Below the pieces are notes generated by a model. That model ran no database searches and had not been told where the DNA came from. It saw only the letters and a list, made by a program, of their open reading frames with translations. DNA of 5,526 nucleotides from Bacteroidales bacterium UBA1711. GTDB taxonomy: Bacteria; Bacteroidota; Bacteroidia; Bacteroidales; P3. Below, piece by piece: positions 1-5,526 of the stretch. The first letter of the stretch is position 1; every line of letters starts with the position of its first letter. The stretch lies in NCBI GenBank assembly GCA_002317325.1, contig DCJB01000049.1, positions 1 through 5,526 on the forward strand. Reading direction: 5' to 3'. The translations under genes and the position numbers were made by a program.

Positions 1-893
1 GGGGCGTACTCGCCATGGCCGGCGGCCTCCACTCGGACGGGGCTGATGGACGGGCCCTGCTTGAGGAGCAGTTTGACGATGGCGGTGGCCCGCATGACGC
101 TGAGGTCCCAGTTGTCCTTCACGGCGGTGCTGCCGCGGAAGGCGTCGTTGTCGGTATGCCCCTCGACCATGACGTTGAGACCGGGGTTCTCCTCAAGCAC
201 CTTAGCCAGCTGCTTGATAGCCTCCGCCCCCTTGGGCGACACAGTCCAGCTGCCCGAGGCGAAGAGCAGCTTGTCGGCCATGGAGACATAGACCTTGCCT
301 TCCTTCGACTCGACGTTGAGCCCCATGTCGGCAAAGCCCACAAGGGCGTGGTTGACGGCGTTGCGCACCGACTCTAACTCGGCAGCCTTGGCCTCAAGCT
401 GGCGGCGGGTGGCGGCTTCGCGCTCTTCGAGCTGCTGCTGCCGGTCTTCGAGCTGCCGCTGCTGCTCGGTCATCTGCCGTTCCTTCTCGGCAAAGGCCCT
501 CTCCTTCTCCACCAATTCGCGGGTGCGTTGGTCGAGGAGGTGGTTCGTCTTAGAGAGGTCGCGGTTCTTGCCCGTAAGCTGCTGGAGGTAGTTCTCCACG
601 GTAGTGTCGTACTTGTGCTGGAGCGAGGCGTAGGCGCGGTTGACCGAGGCGAGGGCGGTCTCGCACTGGCGGCGGGCCTCGGCCATATCGCCCGCCTCGG
701 CAGTCATGGCCTGGTTTTGCCGCACCAGCTCGGCGTTCTCTTCGCGGAGCTCCTGGAGTTCCTGCTTAGTGACGTTCCAGCCCTTGTTTGCCTGGCTGTA
801 CTGCGACTGGAGAGCCTCGTAGTCGCGCATGGAAACACAGGAAGCAAGCCCCACGGCGGCGAGAACTACACAAAAGAAGGTTGATTTCTTCAT
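1..893 (-). CDS. OmpA-family outer-membrane lipoprotein with long coiled coil (3' end outside window)
   Basis: The reading frame stays open from the ATG at 893 to the left edge, giving 297 complete codons; the C-terminus is missing because of the window boundary. Residues 1-19 form a lipoprotein signal peptide: KK at the start, a hydrophobic core, then lipobox LASC with the modified cysteine at 19. Residues about 25-180 are rich in Glu, Gln, Arg, Lys and Ala with almost no Pro or Gly, which predicts a long coiled coil. Residues about 200-298 match the OmpA C-terminal peptidoglycan-binding domain: a KVYVSMADKLLF strand, the motif EGHTDND (Asp248), then NWDLSVMRA (Arg268). By family knowledge, this Asp and Arg hold diaminopimelate of the cell wall. 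The inferred role is a lipid-anchored rod that ties the outer membrane to peptidoglycan. The start is set by the signal peptide. It overlaps the stop of a 40-codon frame upstream. The family is secure; the exact role is not. Confidence 0.92.
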   Translation of the reverse strand, partial: MKKSTFFCVVLAAVGLASCVSMRDYEALQSQYSQANKGWNVTKQELQELREENAELVRQNQAMTAEAGDMAEARRQCETALASVNRAYASLQHKYDTTVENYLQQLTGKNRDLSKTNHLLDQRTRELVEKERAFAEKERQMTEQQRQLEDRQQQLEEREAATRRQLEAKAAELESVRNAVNHALVGFADMGLNVESKEGKVYVSMADKLLFASGSWTVSPKGAEAIKQLAKVLEENPGLNVMVEGHTDNDAFRGSTAVKDNWDLSVMRATAIVKLLLKQGPSISPVRVEAAGHGEYA

Positions 894-1012
894 ATCAAAC
901 AGATTTGGGCGACAGCATTCTGCAGCCGGTTCAACTGCTTTCGGTAACGACGACAGAATCCAATTATTGCCCGCCACGCAACAAATTTGCACAGATTGAT
1001 GATTCTGCTCAT
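890..1012 (-). CDS. Candidate 40-residue small protein or leader peptide, coupled to the lipoprotein gene
   Basis: An ATG at 1012 opens a frame of 40 codons that ends in TGA at 892-890. The TGA overlaps the lipoprotein ATG (893-891) in an ATGA arrangement, the usual geometry for translational coupling. Upstream is GAGAGGAG-TGCAAT-ATG, so a clear AGGAG lies six bases before the start, stronger than the site of any other gene here. An in-frame TGA at 1027-1025 rules out a longer version. The product is basic: it begins MSRIINLCKF, has a CRRYRKQLNR stretch at residues 20-29, contains three Cys and ends QICLI. It has a moderately hydrophobic N-terminal half but no classical signal peptide or recognised domain. 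A 40-codon open frame can arise by chance, so the call rests on the ribosome binding site and the overlap. It could be a real small protein, a leader peptide that sets lipoprotein translation, or chance. Confidence 0.35.
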   Translation of the reverse strand: MSRIINLCKFVAWRAIIGFCRRYRKQLNRLQNAVAQICLI

Positions 1013-1018
1013 ATTGCA

Positions 1019-1026
1019 CTCCTCTC
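1019..1026 (-). promoter_or_regulatory. Shine-Dalgarno-like GAGAGGAG for the 40-codon frame
   Basis: Read on the minus strand, GAGAGGAG ends six bases before the ATG at 1012. This spacing and AGGAG core are near ideal for 16S rRNA pairing. It stands out because Bacteroidota genes generally depend little on such sites. By contrast the lipoprotein ATG at 893 is preceded only by CAAATCTGTTTGAT, with no such motif. Confidence 0.4.
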
Positions 1027-1061
1027 AGGAAATCAGGTTTACAGTCAGCAACACTTTGTAA

Positions 1062-1088
1062 TCGCCAAATTCAATATAAATTTGGCGA
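1062..1088. repeat. Palindrome 1 of a tandem pair, 10-base arms
   Basis: TCGCCAAATT (1062-1071) and its exact reverse complement AATTTGGCGA (1079-1088) flank a seven-base AT-only-but-one spacer. The 27-base unit recurs 33 bases further on. Such perfect two-fold symmetry in intergenic DNA suggests a site for a dimeric DNA-binding protein; a cruciform or RNA hairpin is also possible. No T-run follows, so it does not look like a terminator. No regulator gene is adjacent that clearly matches, although the neighbouring ATPase does contain a winged-helix-like segment. Confidence 0.75.
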
Positions 1089-1094
1089 CTGTAT

Positions 1095-1121
1095 TCCCCA
1101 AATTTATATAGAATTTGGCGA
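1095..1121. repeat. Palindrome 2 of the tandem pair, one mismatch
   Basis: TCCCCAAATT (1095-1104) and AATTTGGCGA (1112-1121) are separated by seven bases, the same geometry as palindrome 1. Only one arm base differs (C for G at 1097), while the right arm is identical to that of palindrome 1. The two units start 33 bases apart, about three helical turns, so two bound dimers would sit on the same face of the DNA. The right arm contains the TTTG (1114-1117) that may be the -33 element of the ATPase promoter. The left arm and spacer contain TAnnTTTG on the minus strand. A bound protein could therefore block both directions. Confidence 0.72.
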
Positions 1122-1132
1122 TTAGATTGAAA
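1099..1132 (-). promoter_or_regulatory. Possible divergent promoter for the small frame and lipoprotein
   Basis: On the minus strand TAAATTTG (1106-1099) matches the -7 consensus TAnnTTTG. The only -33 candidate is TTTC at 1132-1129, one base off consensus with a 22-base gap. Transcription would start near 1093 and give a leader of about 80 bases before the 40-codon frame. Because the AAATTTG part belongs to the palindrome arms, the match may be a by-product of the repeat, so the call is weak. Confidence 0.25.
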
Positions 1133-1148
1133 ATAATTCGTACTTTTG
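1114..1148 (+). promoter_or_regulatory. Bacteroidota-type promoter for the ATPase gene
   Basis: TACTTTTG at 1141-1148 is an exact match to the -7 consensus TAnnTTTG. A TTTG at 1114-1117 could be the -33 element; the 23-base gap is slightly longer than the usual 19-21. Transcription would begin near 1153-1156, leaving a short A-rich leader before the ATG at 1168. The -33 candidate lies inside the right arm of palindrome 2. A second candidate, TTTG at 1055-1058 with TAAATTTG at 1077-1084 (18-base gap), lies further upstream and overlaps palindrome 1. Confidence 0.6.
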
Positions 1149-1167
1149 CACCGAAAAAGAATTGCAC

Positions 1168-2301
1168 ATGATACTCCGAGAAATTGAGCAACTTATTAGA
1201 AATGATTTTGGTAAAGGCAAAGCCATCGTTTTGATGGGAGCACGTCAGGTGGGAAAAACAACGCTACTCGAGCAATTGACAACATCCGACAGTACGCTGT
1301 TGTTGAATTGCGACAACTATGACGACAGGACAGACCTTGAAGAAAAGACCTCAACAGAACTTCGCAATCTGGTCGGCGACTACCAAATGGTTGTTATCGA
1401 CGAAGCACAGCGCGTAAAGAACATCGGGCTGACGCTCAAAATGCTTGTCGATATGAAGTTGCCGACCCAGATATTGGCAACAGGCTCTTCGTCGCTCGTG
1501 TTGTCCGAAGGAATCAACGAACCTGCCACGGGACGTTTGCTCGAGTATCAGCTATTTCCTTTCACGCTCTCCGAGTTGGCCGCCCACACTTCACGACGCG
1601 AGGAGCAGCGGATGTTGGAGCAGAGGATGATTTTCGGACTGTATCCCGAAGTGGTCACACACCCCACCGACGCGCGTACCATACTGACCAACCTCACCAA
1701 CAACTATCTCTACCGCGACCTGCTGGAATACCGAGGTGTGAAGAAACCAGCAGTACTGCAAAAACTTGTACGCGCTCTGGCGCTACAGGTCGGCAGCGAG
1801 GTGTCCTACAACGAGATGGCCAACCTCTTGGGCATTGACAAAGCCACGGTGGAGAGTTATATAGACCTGTTAGAGAAATGCTTTGTGGTATTTCGTCTCT
1901 CGTCCTACAGTCGCAACCTGCGTACAGAAATCAAGCGCGGCAAAAAAATATACTTCTACGACAACGGCATCCGAAATGCCTTAATATCCAATTTTTCTCC
2001 ACTCGAATCACGCTCAGATGCCGGACAGCTGTGGGAGAACCTGATGATGAGTGAGCGGATGAAACATCATGCCTATCGCCGAAGCTATGCACAGATGTAT
2101 TTTTGGCGCACACAGCAGCAACAGGAGGTTGACCTGGTCGAGGAAAAAGACGGACTTCTCTCGGCATACGAATACAAATGGGGAAAAGCAAAAGCGAGGC
2201 TGCCCAAGATATTTGCAGAGAACTATCCAAATGTTGCACTGAAAGCAGTCACCCCCGATAGCTACTGGGAGTTTCTGAAAGACACCGAGATTAGTGGCTA
2301 A
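1168..2301 (+). CDS. AAA_14/DUF4143-type ATPase with PD-(D/E)XK-like C-terminal domain
   Basis: The protein has 377 residues from the ATG at 1168, near the usual family length of about 370-450. A TTG two codons earlier is in frame, but ATG after the short leader is preferred. Domain order: Walker A GARQVGKT (24-31); Walker B MVVIDE (74-79); TGSSS (105-109) as a sensor-like segment; GRLLEYQLFPFTLSEL (122-137), the typical GR and PF pair; YPEVV (159-163); YLYRDLLEYRG (180-190). Then follows a winged-helix-like stretch about 195-245 and a DUF4143 end with E290, EVD (320-322) and EYK (335-337), which resembles a PD-(D/E)XK nuclease core. All key residues look intact. The biological role of the family is not established; many members occur in variable copy number in Bacteroidota and Archaea. 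GC is visibly lower than in the neighbours (43% in bases 1201-1260), which suggests recent acquisition. The tandem palindromes upstream suggest control by repression, possibly self-control. Confidence 0.9.
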   Translation: MILREIEQLIRNDFGKGKAIVLMGARQVGKTTLLEQLTTSDSTLLLNCDNYDDRTDLEEKTSTELRNLVGDYQMVVIDEAQRVKNIGLTLKMLVDMKLPTQILATGSSSLVLSEGINEPATGRLLEYQLFPFTLSELAAHTSRREEQRMLEQRMIFGLYPEVVTHPTDARTILTNLTNNYLYRDLLEYRGVKKPAVLQKLVRALALQVGSEVSYNEMANLLGIDKATVESYIDLLEKCFVVFRLSSYSRNLRTEIKRGKKIYFYDNGIRNALISNFSPLESRSDAGQLWENLMMSERMKHHAYRRSYAQMYFWRTQQQQEVDLVEEKDGLLSAYEYKWGKAKARLPKIFAENYPNVALKAVTPDSYWEFLKDTEISG

Positions 2302-2342
2302 TGCCCCCATGGTTTGGATGAGGGAGGAACTCTGCCGAGTGT

Positions 2343-2367
2343 CCTCACCCTGTCCACAGGCTTGAGG
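2343..2367. other. Imperfect hairpin downstream of the ATPase gene
   Basis: CCTCA (2343-2347) pairs with TGAGG (2363-2367) and CCTG (2349-2352) with CAGG (2357-2360), leaving a TCCA loop and a small 1x2 internal bulge. It begins 42 bases after the ATPase stop. No U-run follows, so it is not a standard intrinsic terminator; it may be a 3' end stabiliser or a chance structure. The remainder of the 2302-2533 gap holds no convincing gene. Confidence 0.3.
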
Positions 2368-2504
2368 CAGAGACGATACTCCGCCCCGTGTTCCACCGTT
2401 TGCCCCCACAAGACACATACTTTTTTCACCCGACATTTTTCTCGGCGATTGACACCACCCAAGCCATTAGGCAGACAAAAAGCGCACAAATGAAAAAAAA
2501 AGCG

Positions 2505-2512
2505 TAACTTTG
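2505..2512 (+). promoter_or_regulatory. -7 promoter element of the ClC gene
   Basis: TAACTTTG is an exact TAnnTTTG match, 21 bases before the ATG at 2534. No TTTG is visible at the -33 distance, where the sequence is GCGCACAAATG. Transcription would start near 2518, giving a leader of about 15 bases. The only purine-rich stretch, GGGAG, directly abuts the ATG, too close for normal Shine-Dalgarno pairing. Confidence 0.55.
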
Positions 2513-2533
2513 CCAGTGTGAAAGCAACGGGAG

Positions 2534-4333
2534 ATGAACTTCGTAGAACTGCATAAGAAACTATACACTTGGCGGTTGACGCACTTTGAGGAGCCCACGT
2601 TCCTGATGATTCTGAGCATAGTGGTGGGGCTGGCCAGCGGGCTGGCGGCCGTGGTGCTGAAGACGGTGGTGCACCTGTCGGGGCGCTGGGTGATGGGCTT
2701 CGGCGAGTCGCACCAGCTGGCCACGGGCGGCAACGTGCTCATCTTCGTCGCCCCGCTGACGGGGGTGCTGCTCACCATACTGTTTGTGCGCTATGTGGTG
2801 CGGGGCAACATAGGCCACGGCATACCGAGCGTGCTGCTGGCCATCTCGCGCAAGAAGGGGCAGCTGCCGCCCCGCAACATGTACTCGTCGCTGCTGGCCT
2901 CGACACTCACGGTGGCCTTCGGCGGCAGCGTGGGGCTGGAGGCGCCCATCGCCTCGTCGGGCAGCGCCATCGGTTCCAACATCGGCCGGCTCTTCCACGT
3001 GAGCGCCCGCGGAATGCGGCTGCTCTTGGGCTGCGGAGCCGCCGGCGCCATTGCGGGCATCTTCAAAGCCCCGCTGGCAGGGGTGCTGTTCACCGTGGAG
3101 GTGCTGATGTTCGACATGACCACCTCCACCGTGGTGCCGCTGCTGCTCTCGTCGCTCACCGCCTCCACGGCGGCCTACTTCTTGATGGGCAGCGAGGTGC
3201 AGTTCGCCTTCAGCGTCACCGAGGACTTCTCCCTCGACCAAATACCTTTCCTGCTGGCACTGGGCGTCTTCTGTGCCGGCGCCTCGGTCTATTTCCTGCG
3301 CTGCACTGACCGCGTGGAGGGCTGGTTTTCACACCGCAAGAAGTGGTACACCAAGTGGCTGGCCGGCGGGCTGCTGCTGGGTCTGATGATTTTCCTCTTC
3401 CCCCCGCTCTACGGCGAAGGCTACTGGGCGCTGACAGGGCTGCTCAACGGCGGCAACGACGACCCGCTGTTCCTCAACAGCGTCTTTAACCCGTTGCGCA
3501 ACAACCCGTGGGTGGCACTGGCCATTCTGCTGGTGCTCATACTGCTCAAGCCCGTGGCCACCGCCGCCACCATCGGCAGCGGCGGAGTGGGCGGCACCTT
3601 CGGTCCCTCGTTGGTGGTGGGCGGACTGAGCGGCTACTTAGTGGCCTCGTTGAGCAACCATTTGGGGCTGCCTCCCCAATCAACGGCCAACTTCGCCCTC
3701 GTGGGCATGGCGGCTGTGATGACGGGGGTGATGCACGCCCCCTTTATGGGCGTGTTCCTCATCGCCGAAATCACGGGCGGCTACGCCCTCATGATTCCGC
3801 TGCTCATCACCGCCACCGTCACCTACATCTGCGTGCAGCCCTTCGAGAAGCACTCCATCTACGCACGCAAACTGGCGCAGCAGGGCGACCTGCTCACACA
3901 CAACAAAGACGCTTCCGCTTGGCGGCTTATGCAGTTGGACAAACTGATTGAGAACAACTTTTCCACCCTCAGCGAGAACGCCATGCTGCGCGACGTGGTG
4001 GAGGCCGTCAAACGCTCCAAACGCAACCTCTTCCCCGTGCTCGACGGCCAGGGGCGCTTTCTCGGACTGATAGTGATGGACGACATCCGCAAGAAGATGT
4101 TCGACACCTCCCTCTACGACAAGGTGACGGCCAAAGAGCTCATGCACACCTTCAAGGACTACGAGGTAGTGCACACCTCCGACTCGCTGTCGGACGTAGT
4201 GAAGCAGTTCCACCTGAGCAACCGGTACAACTTGGTGGTGGTGGACGACGACGGCATCTATCAGGGGTTTCTCTCGCGCGCCAACACATTCTCGGCCTAC
4301 CGCCGCTTCGTGTCGGAGGCCTCAGAGGAGTAG
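2534..4333 (+). CDS. ClC-family chloride channel/transporter with C-terminal CBS pair
   Basis: This is a complete 599-residue integral inner-membrane protein that would move chloride. Residues about 22-435 are hydrophobic helices with the ClC motifs in order: GHGIP (94-98), GLEAP (134-138), APLAGVLFTVEV (179-190), GTFGP (354-358), and a conserved pore tyrosine in HSIY (Y443). Glu136 corresponds to the external gating glutamate of E. coli ClcA (E148). Residue 190 is Val where ClcA has the internal proton glutamate (E203), as in animal ClC channels; aligned by hand through APLAG-LF. The filter is GLEAP rather than the commoner GxEGP, and GHGIP replaces GSGIP. Residues about 465-525 and 530-595 form two CBS domains, in other proteins often sites for adenine nucleotides that regulate activity. 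It has its own -7 element, so it is probably transcribed alone. The family is secure; whether it is a channel or an exchanger is open. Confidence 0.96.
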   Translation: MNFVELHKKLYTWRLTHFEEPTFLMILSIVVGLASGLAAVVLKTVVHLSGRWVMGFGESHQLATGGNVLIFVAPLTGVLLTILFVRYVVRGNIGHGIPSVLLAISRKKGQLPPRNMYSSLLASTLTVAFGGSVGLEAPIASSGSAIGSNIGRLFHVSARGMRLLLGCGAAGAIAGIFKAPLAGVLFTVEVLMFDMTTSTVVPLLLSSLTASTAAYFLMGSEVQFAFSVTEDFSLDQIPFLLALGVFCAGASVYFLRCTDRVEGWFSHRKKWYTKWLAGGLLLGLMIFLFPPLYGEGYWALTGLLNGGNDDPLFLNSVFNPLRNNPWVALAILLVLILLKPVATAATIGSGGVGGTFGPSLVVGGLSGYLVASLSNHLGLPPQSTANFALVGMAAVMTGVMHAPFMGVFLIAEITGGYALMIPLLITATVTYICVQPFEKHSIYARKLAQQGDLLTHNKDASAWRLMQLDKLIENNFSTLSENAMLRDVVEAVKRSKRNLFPVLDGQGRFLGLIVMDDIRKKMFDTSLYDKVTAKELMHTFKDYEVVHTSDSLSDVVKQFHLSNRYNLVVVDDDGIYQGFLSRANTFSAYRRFVSEASEE

Positions 4334-4476
4334 CGTGTCCGCACACAGAACGGCTTTCCCAGCCGCCGGCTGCCAACCTGCCGCAGCCGCTTTGATTGTC
4401 GTCTGTCCTGTAGCGTACAGCGCCTTCAGGGGCAAAGGATTTTCTTCCACGCAGCGTGCAATTCGATTTTTTTGTG

Positions 4477-4484
4477 TATCTTTG
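4477..4484 (+). promoter_or_regulatory. -7 promoter element of the M28 peptidase gene
   Basis: TATCTTTG is an exact TAnnTTTG match. No TTTG lies at the expected -33 distance (4453-4458 reads AGCGTG). Transcription would start near 4490, giving an untranslated leader of about 84 bases before the ATG at 4574. The last 40 bases of that leader are very AT-rich, which fits the open, unstructured ribosome entry typical of Bacteroidota. Confidence 0.55.
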
Positions 4485-4493
4485 CGAAGAATA

Positions 4494-4515
4494 GGTGTAT
4501 GCCCACGAGTACACC
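4494..4515 (+). other. Stem-loop at the 5' end of the peptidase mRNA leader
   Basis: GGTGTA (4494-4499) pairs exactly with TACACC (4510-4515), with a possible extra T-G pair (4500/4509) closing an eight-base loop. It would lie a few bases after the predicted transcription start, so it could protect the 5' end of the mRNA or act as a regulatory element. Six base pairs are few, and chance is possible. Confidence 0.3.
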
Positions 4516-4573
4516 AACTACGTTATTGCAAAGCAGTTAAACACTATATATTAAAATAAACAGTTATCAAAAC

Positions 4574-5526
4574 ATGAAGAAACTCGTTGCCCTGTTTGCC
4601 ATTTTCGGCCTGATGCTGCCATTCGGAAGCAGAACAAATGCACAGGTTGCAGACTACTCCACCGACAACGACTGGCACCAGGTGCAGGCTGCCATGCGGA
4701 AAACTGACAGCCCGCAGGAGACCCCCGACACCCTCCTGCGCGCCAACACCGACACGCTGATGAAGCACGTCCGCATCCTCTCGTCGTCGCAGTACGAAGG
4801 CCGACTTGCCGGCTCAAAAGCCTACCTCGACGCAGCCGAATACTGCGCCCGAGTGCTGGCCTCCTACGGCCTCAAGCCCTACGGCAACAGCTGGTTCGAG
4901 AACTTTGAGGTAGAGTACAACGAGATAGAGAACTGCAACTTCTACACCTACGTAAACGACAACGACACCCGTGTCCGCTATGTGCTGGGACGCGACTATG
5001 TGTGCGGCAGCATGACGGGCCGCGGCTACACCGACGCACCGGTGGTGTTCTGCGGCTGGGGCATTGACCACCTCAACTACGACGAGTACCGCCGCATCGA
5101 CGCCAAAGGCAAGATAGTGCTATGCCTCTCGGGCGTGCCGGACTTTCTCCCCTCCAAGGTGACGGAAAAATACGCCACCCTGCGCGACAAAGCCGAGGTG
5201 GCCCGCAAACACGGCGCAGTGGGTATCGTGTGTATCAATATGTCGGAGACCTGCCGCCCCAACGAGGTGCAGCACCACGCCTACTGCGGCCAAGCCCCCT
5301 ATCGGATGACCTTCCCCGTGGTGCTTTCGACCAAGGCCATGGGCGAGGCACTATTGAGCAACGAGACAATGACCCTCGACTCGGTGGTGGGCGTGCTGAA
5401 CGCAGCCAAGGCTCCCCAGTCGTTCCACCTGCGCAAACTCTTTGAGATAAACATCAACGCCAAATACAAAGAGAACGGAATGACTTGCAACGTGGTGGGT
5501 ATGCTGCCCGGCCGCGACGCAAAGCT
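4574..5526 (+). CDS. Secreted M28-family metallopeptidase with PA domain (3' end outside window)
   Basis: The visible part is 317 codons and runs off the right edge. Residues 1-23 are a type I signal peptide (KK, hydrophobic core, cleavage predicted after TNA before Gln24), so the enzyme acts in the periplasm or outside. EGRLAGS (75-81) followed by YLDAAEYCARVLASYGLKP (84-102) is the typical N-terminal signature of M28 aminopeptidase-like proteins. Residues about 150-275 form a PA (protease-associated) domain: VVFCGWGID, AKGKIVLC, a KAEVARKHGAVGIVCIN helix-strand, and FPVVLSTKAMGEALL. NVVGMLPGRDAK (306-317) is the lead-in to the catalytic domain. The zinc ligands (His, Asp, Glu, Glu, Asp/His in the family) lie beyond the window, so activity cannot be judged. 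The expected role is removing N-terminal residues from peptides for nutrition. It has nine cysteines in the visible part, somewhat many. Its own promoter and an 84-base leader separate it from the ClC gene. Confidence 0.88.
   Translation, partial: MKKLVALFAIFGLMLPFGSRTNAQVADYSTDNDWHQVQAAMRKTDSPQETPDTLLRANTDTLMKHVRILSSSQYEGRLAGSKAYLDAAEYCARVLASYGLKPYGNSWFENFEVEYNEIENCNFYTYVNDNDTRVRYVLGRDYVCGSMTGRGYTDAPVVFCGWGIDHLNYDEYRRIDAKGKIVLCLSGVPDFLPSKVTEKYATLRDKAEVARKHGAVGIVCINMSETCRPNEVQHHAYCGQAPYRMTFPVVLSTKAMGEALLSNETMTLDSVVGVLNAAKAPQSFHLRKLFEININAKYKENGMTCNVVGMLPGRDAK

Noticed and set aside
15..884. Plus-strand frames of 98-120 codons opposite the lipoprotein gene
   Set aside because: The minus-strand frame is open throughout and encodes a signal peptide, coiled coil and OmpA domain, so the opposite frames are shadows.
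1062..1121. The repeated AATTTGGCGA as a CRISPR array
   Set aside because: There are only two units, each is internally palindromic, and the distance between them is far too short for spacers; no cas genes are present.
2014..2489. Minus-strand frames of 140 and 63 codons covering the ATPase end and the following gap
   Set aside because: They overlap the conserved C-terminal domain of the ATPase, show no signal peptide or known motif, and have no plausible promoter or ribosome site that I could see.
2561..3241. Long minus-strand open frame of 226 codons opposite the ClC gene
   Set aside because: It is antisense to a clear membrane protein. Its product is dominated by His, Gln, Arg, Ala and Gly, as expected from the complement of GC-rich codons. 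The other minus-strand frames at 2791-3168 and 3680-4213 fail for the same reason.
4360..4420. Short hairpins CAGCC-GCC-GGCTG (4360-4372) and CTGTA-GCG-TACAG (4408-4420) after the ClC stop as a terminator
   Set aside because: Stems are only five base pairs and neither is followed by a T-run; the T-rich stretch at 4467-4473 is too far away. No terminator is called.
4335..4559. Plus-strand 74-codon frame in the gap before the peptidase gene
   Set aside because: It begins with GTG without a ribosome site, spans the peptidase promoter and leader, and its sequence looks random.

Overview
The window reads as chromosomal DNA from a member of the Bacteroidota, most likely the order Bacteroidales; the genus cannot be fixed from the sequence. 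Three plus-strand genes each have a perfect match to the Bacteroidota -7 promoter element TAnnTTTG a short way upstream (TACTTTTG at 1141, TAACTTTG at 2505, TATCTTTG at 4477). Shine-Dalgarno sequences are mostly weak, and the protein set (OmpA-type coiled-coil lipoprotein, AAA ATPase with DUF4143, ClC channel with GLEAP filter and CBS pair, secreted M28 peptidase with an A|Q signal cleavage site) fits that group. Most coding DNA is GC-rich, about 70% in a sampled 60-base stretch of the ClC gene.

Layout. From 893 down to base 1 on the minus strand runs the 5' part of an OmpA-family lipoprotein, cut by the left window edge. Directly upstream of it, overlapping its start codon by an ATGA junction, is an open frame of 40 codons (1012-890, minus) with a good ribosome binding site; it may be a small protein or a coupled leader peptide. 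Bases 1013-1167 form a divergent, AT-rich control region with two near-identical palindromes 33 bases apart that overlap candidate promoters for both directions. From 1168 to 2301 (plus) lies an ATPase of the AAA_14/DUF4143 type with a PD-(D/E)XK-like C-terminal domain, visibly lower in GC than its neighbours. After a 232-base gap comes a complete ClC-type chloride transport protein with two CBS domains (2534-4333, plus). After a further 240-base gap with its own promoter and a leader stem-loop comes the N-terminal part of a secreted M28-family metallopeptidase with a PA domain (4574 onward, plus), cut by the right edge before its zinc-binding residues.

How they fit together. The genes do not look like one operon: each plus-strand gene has its own -7 element and the gaps are 232 and 240 bases. 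The lipoprotein, ClC protein and peptidase are ordinary envelope or secreted functions. The ATPase with its palindromic control region is the likely accessory element. The most notable points are the tandem palindromes in the divergent promoter region, the hidden coupled 40-codon frame, and the valine in the ClC protein at the position of the internal proton glutamate of Cl-/H+ exchangers.
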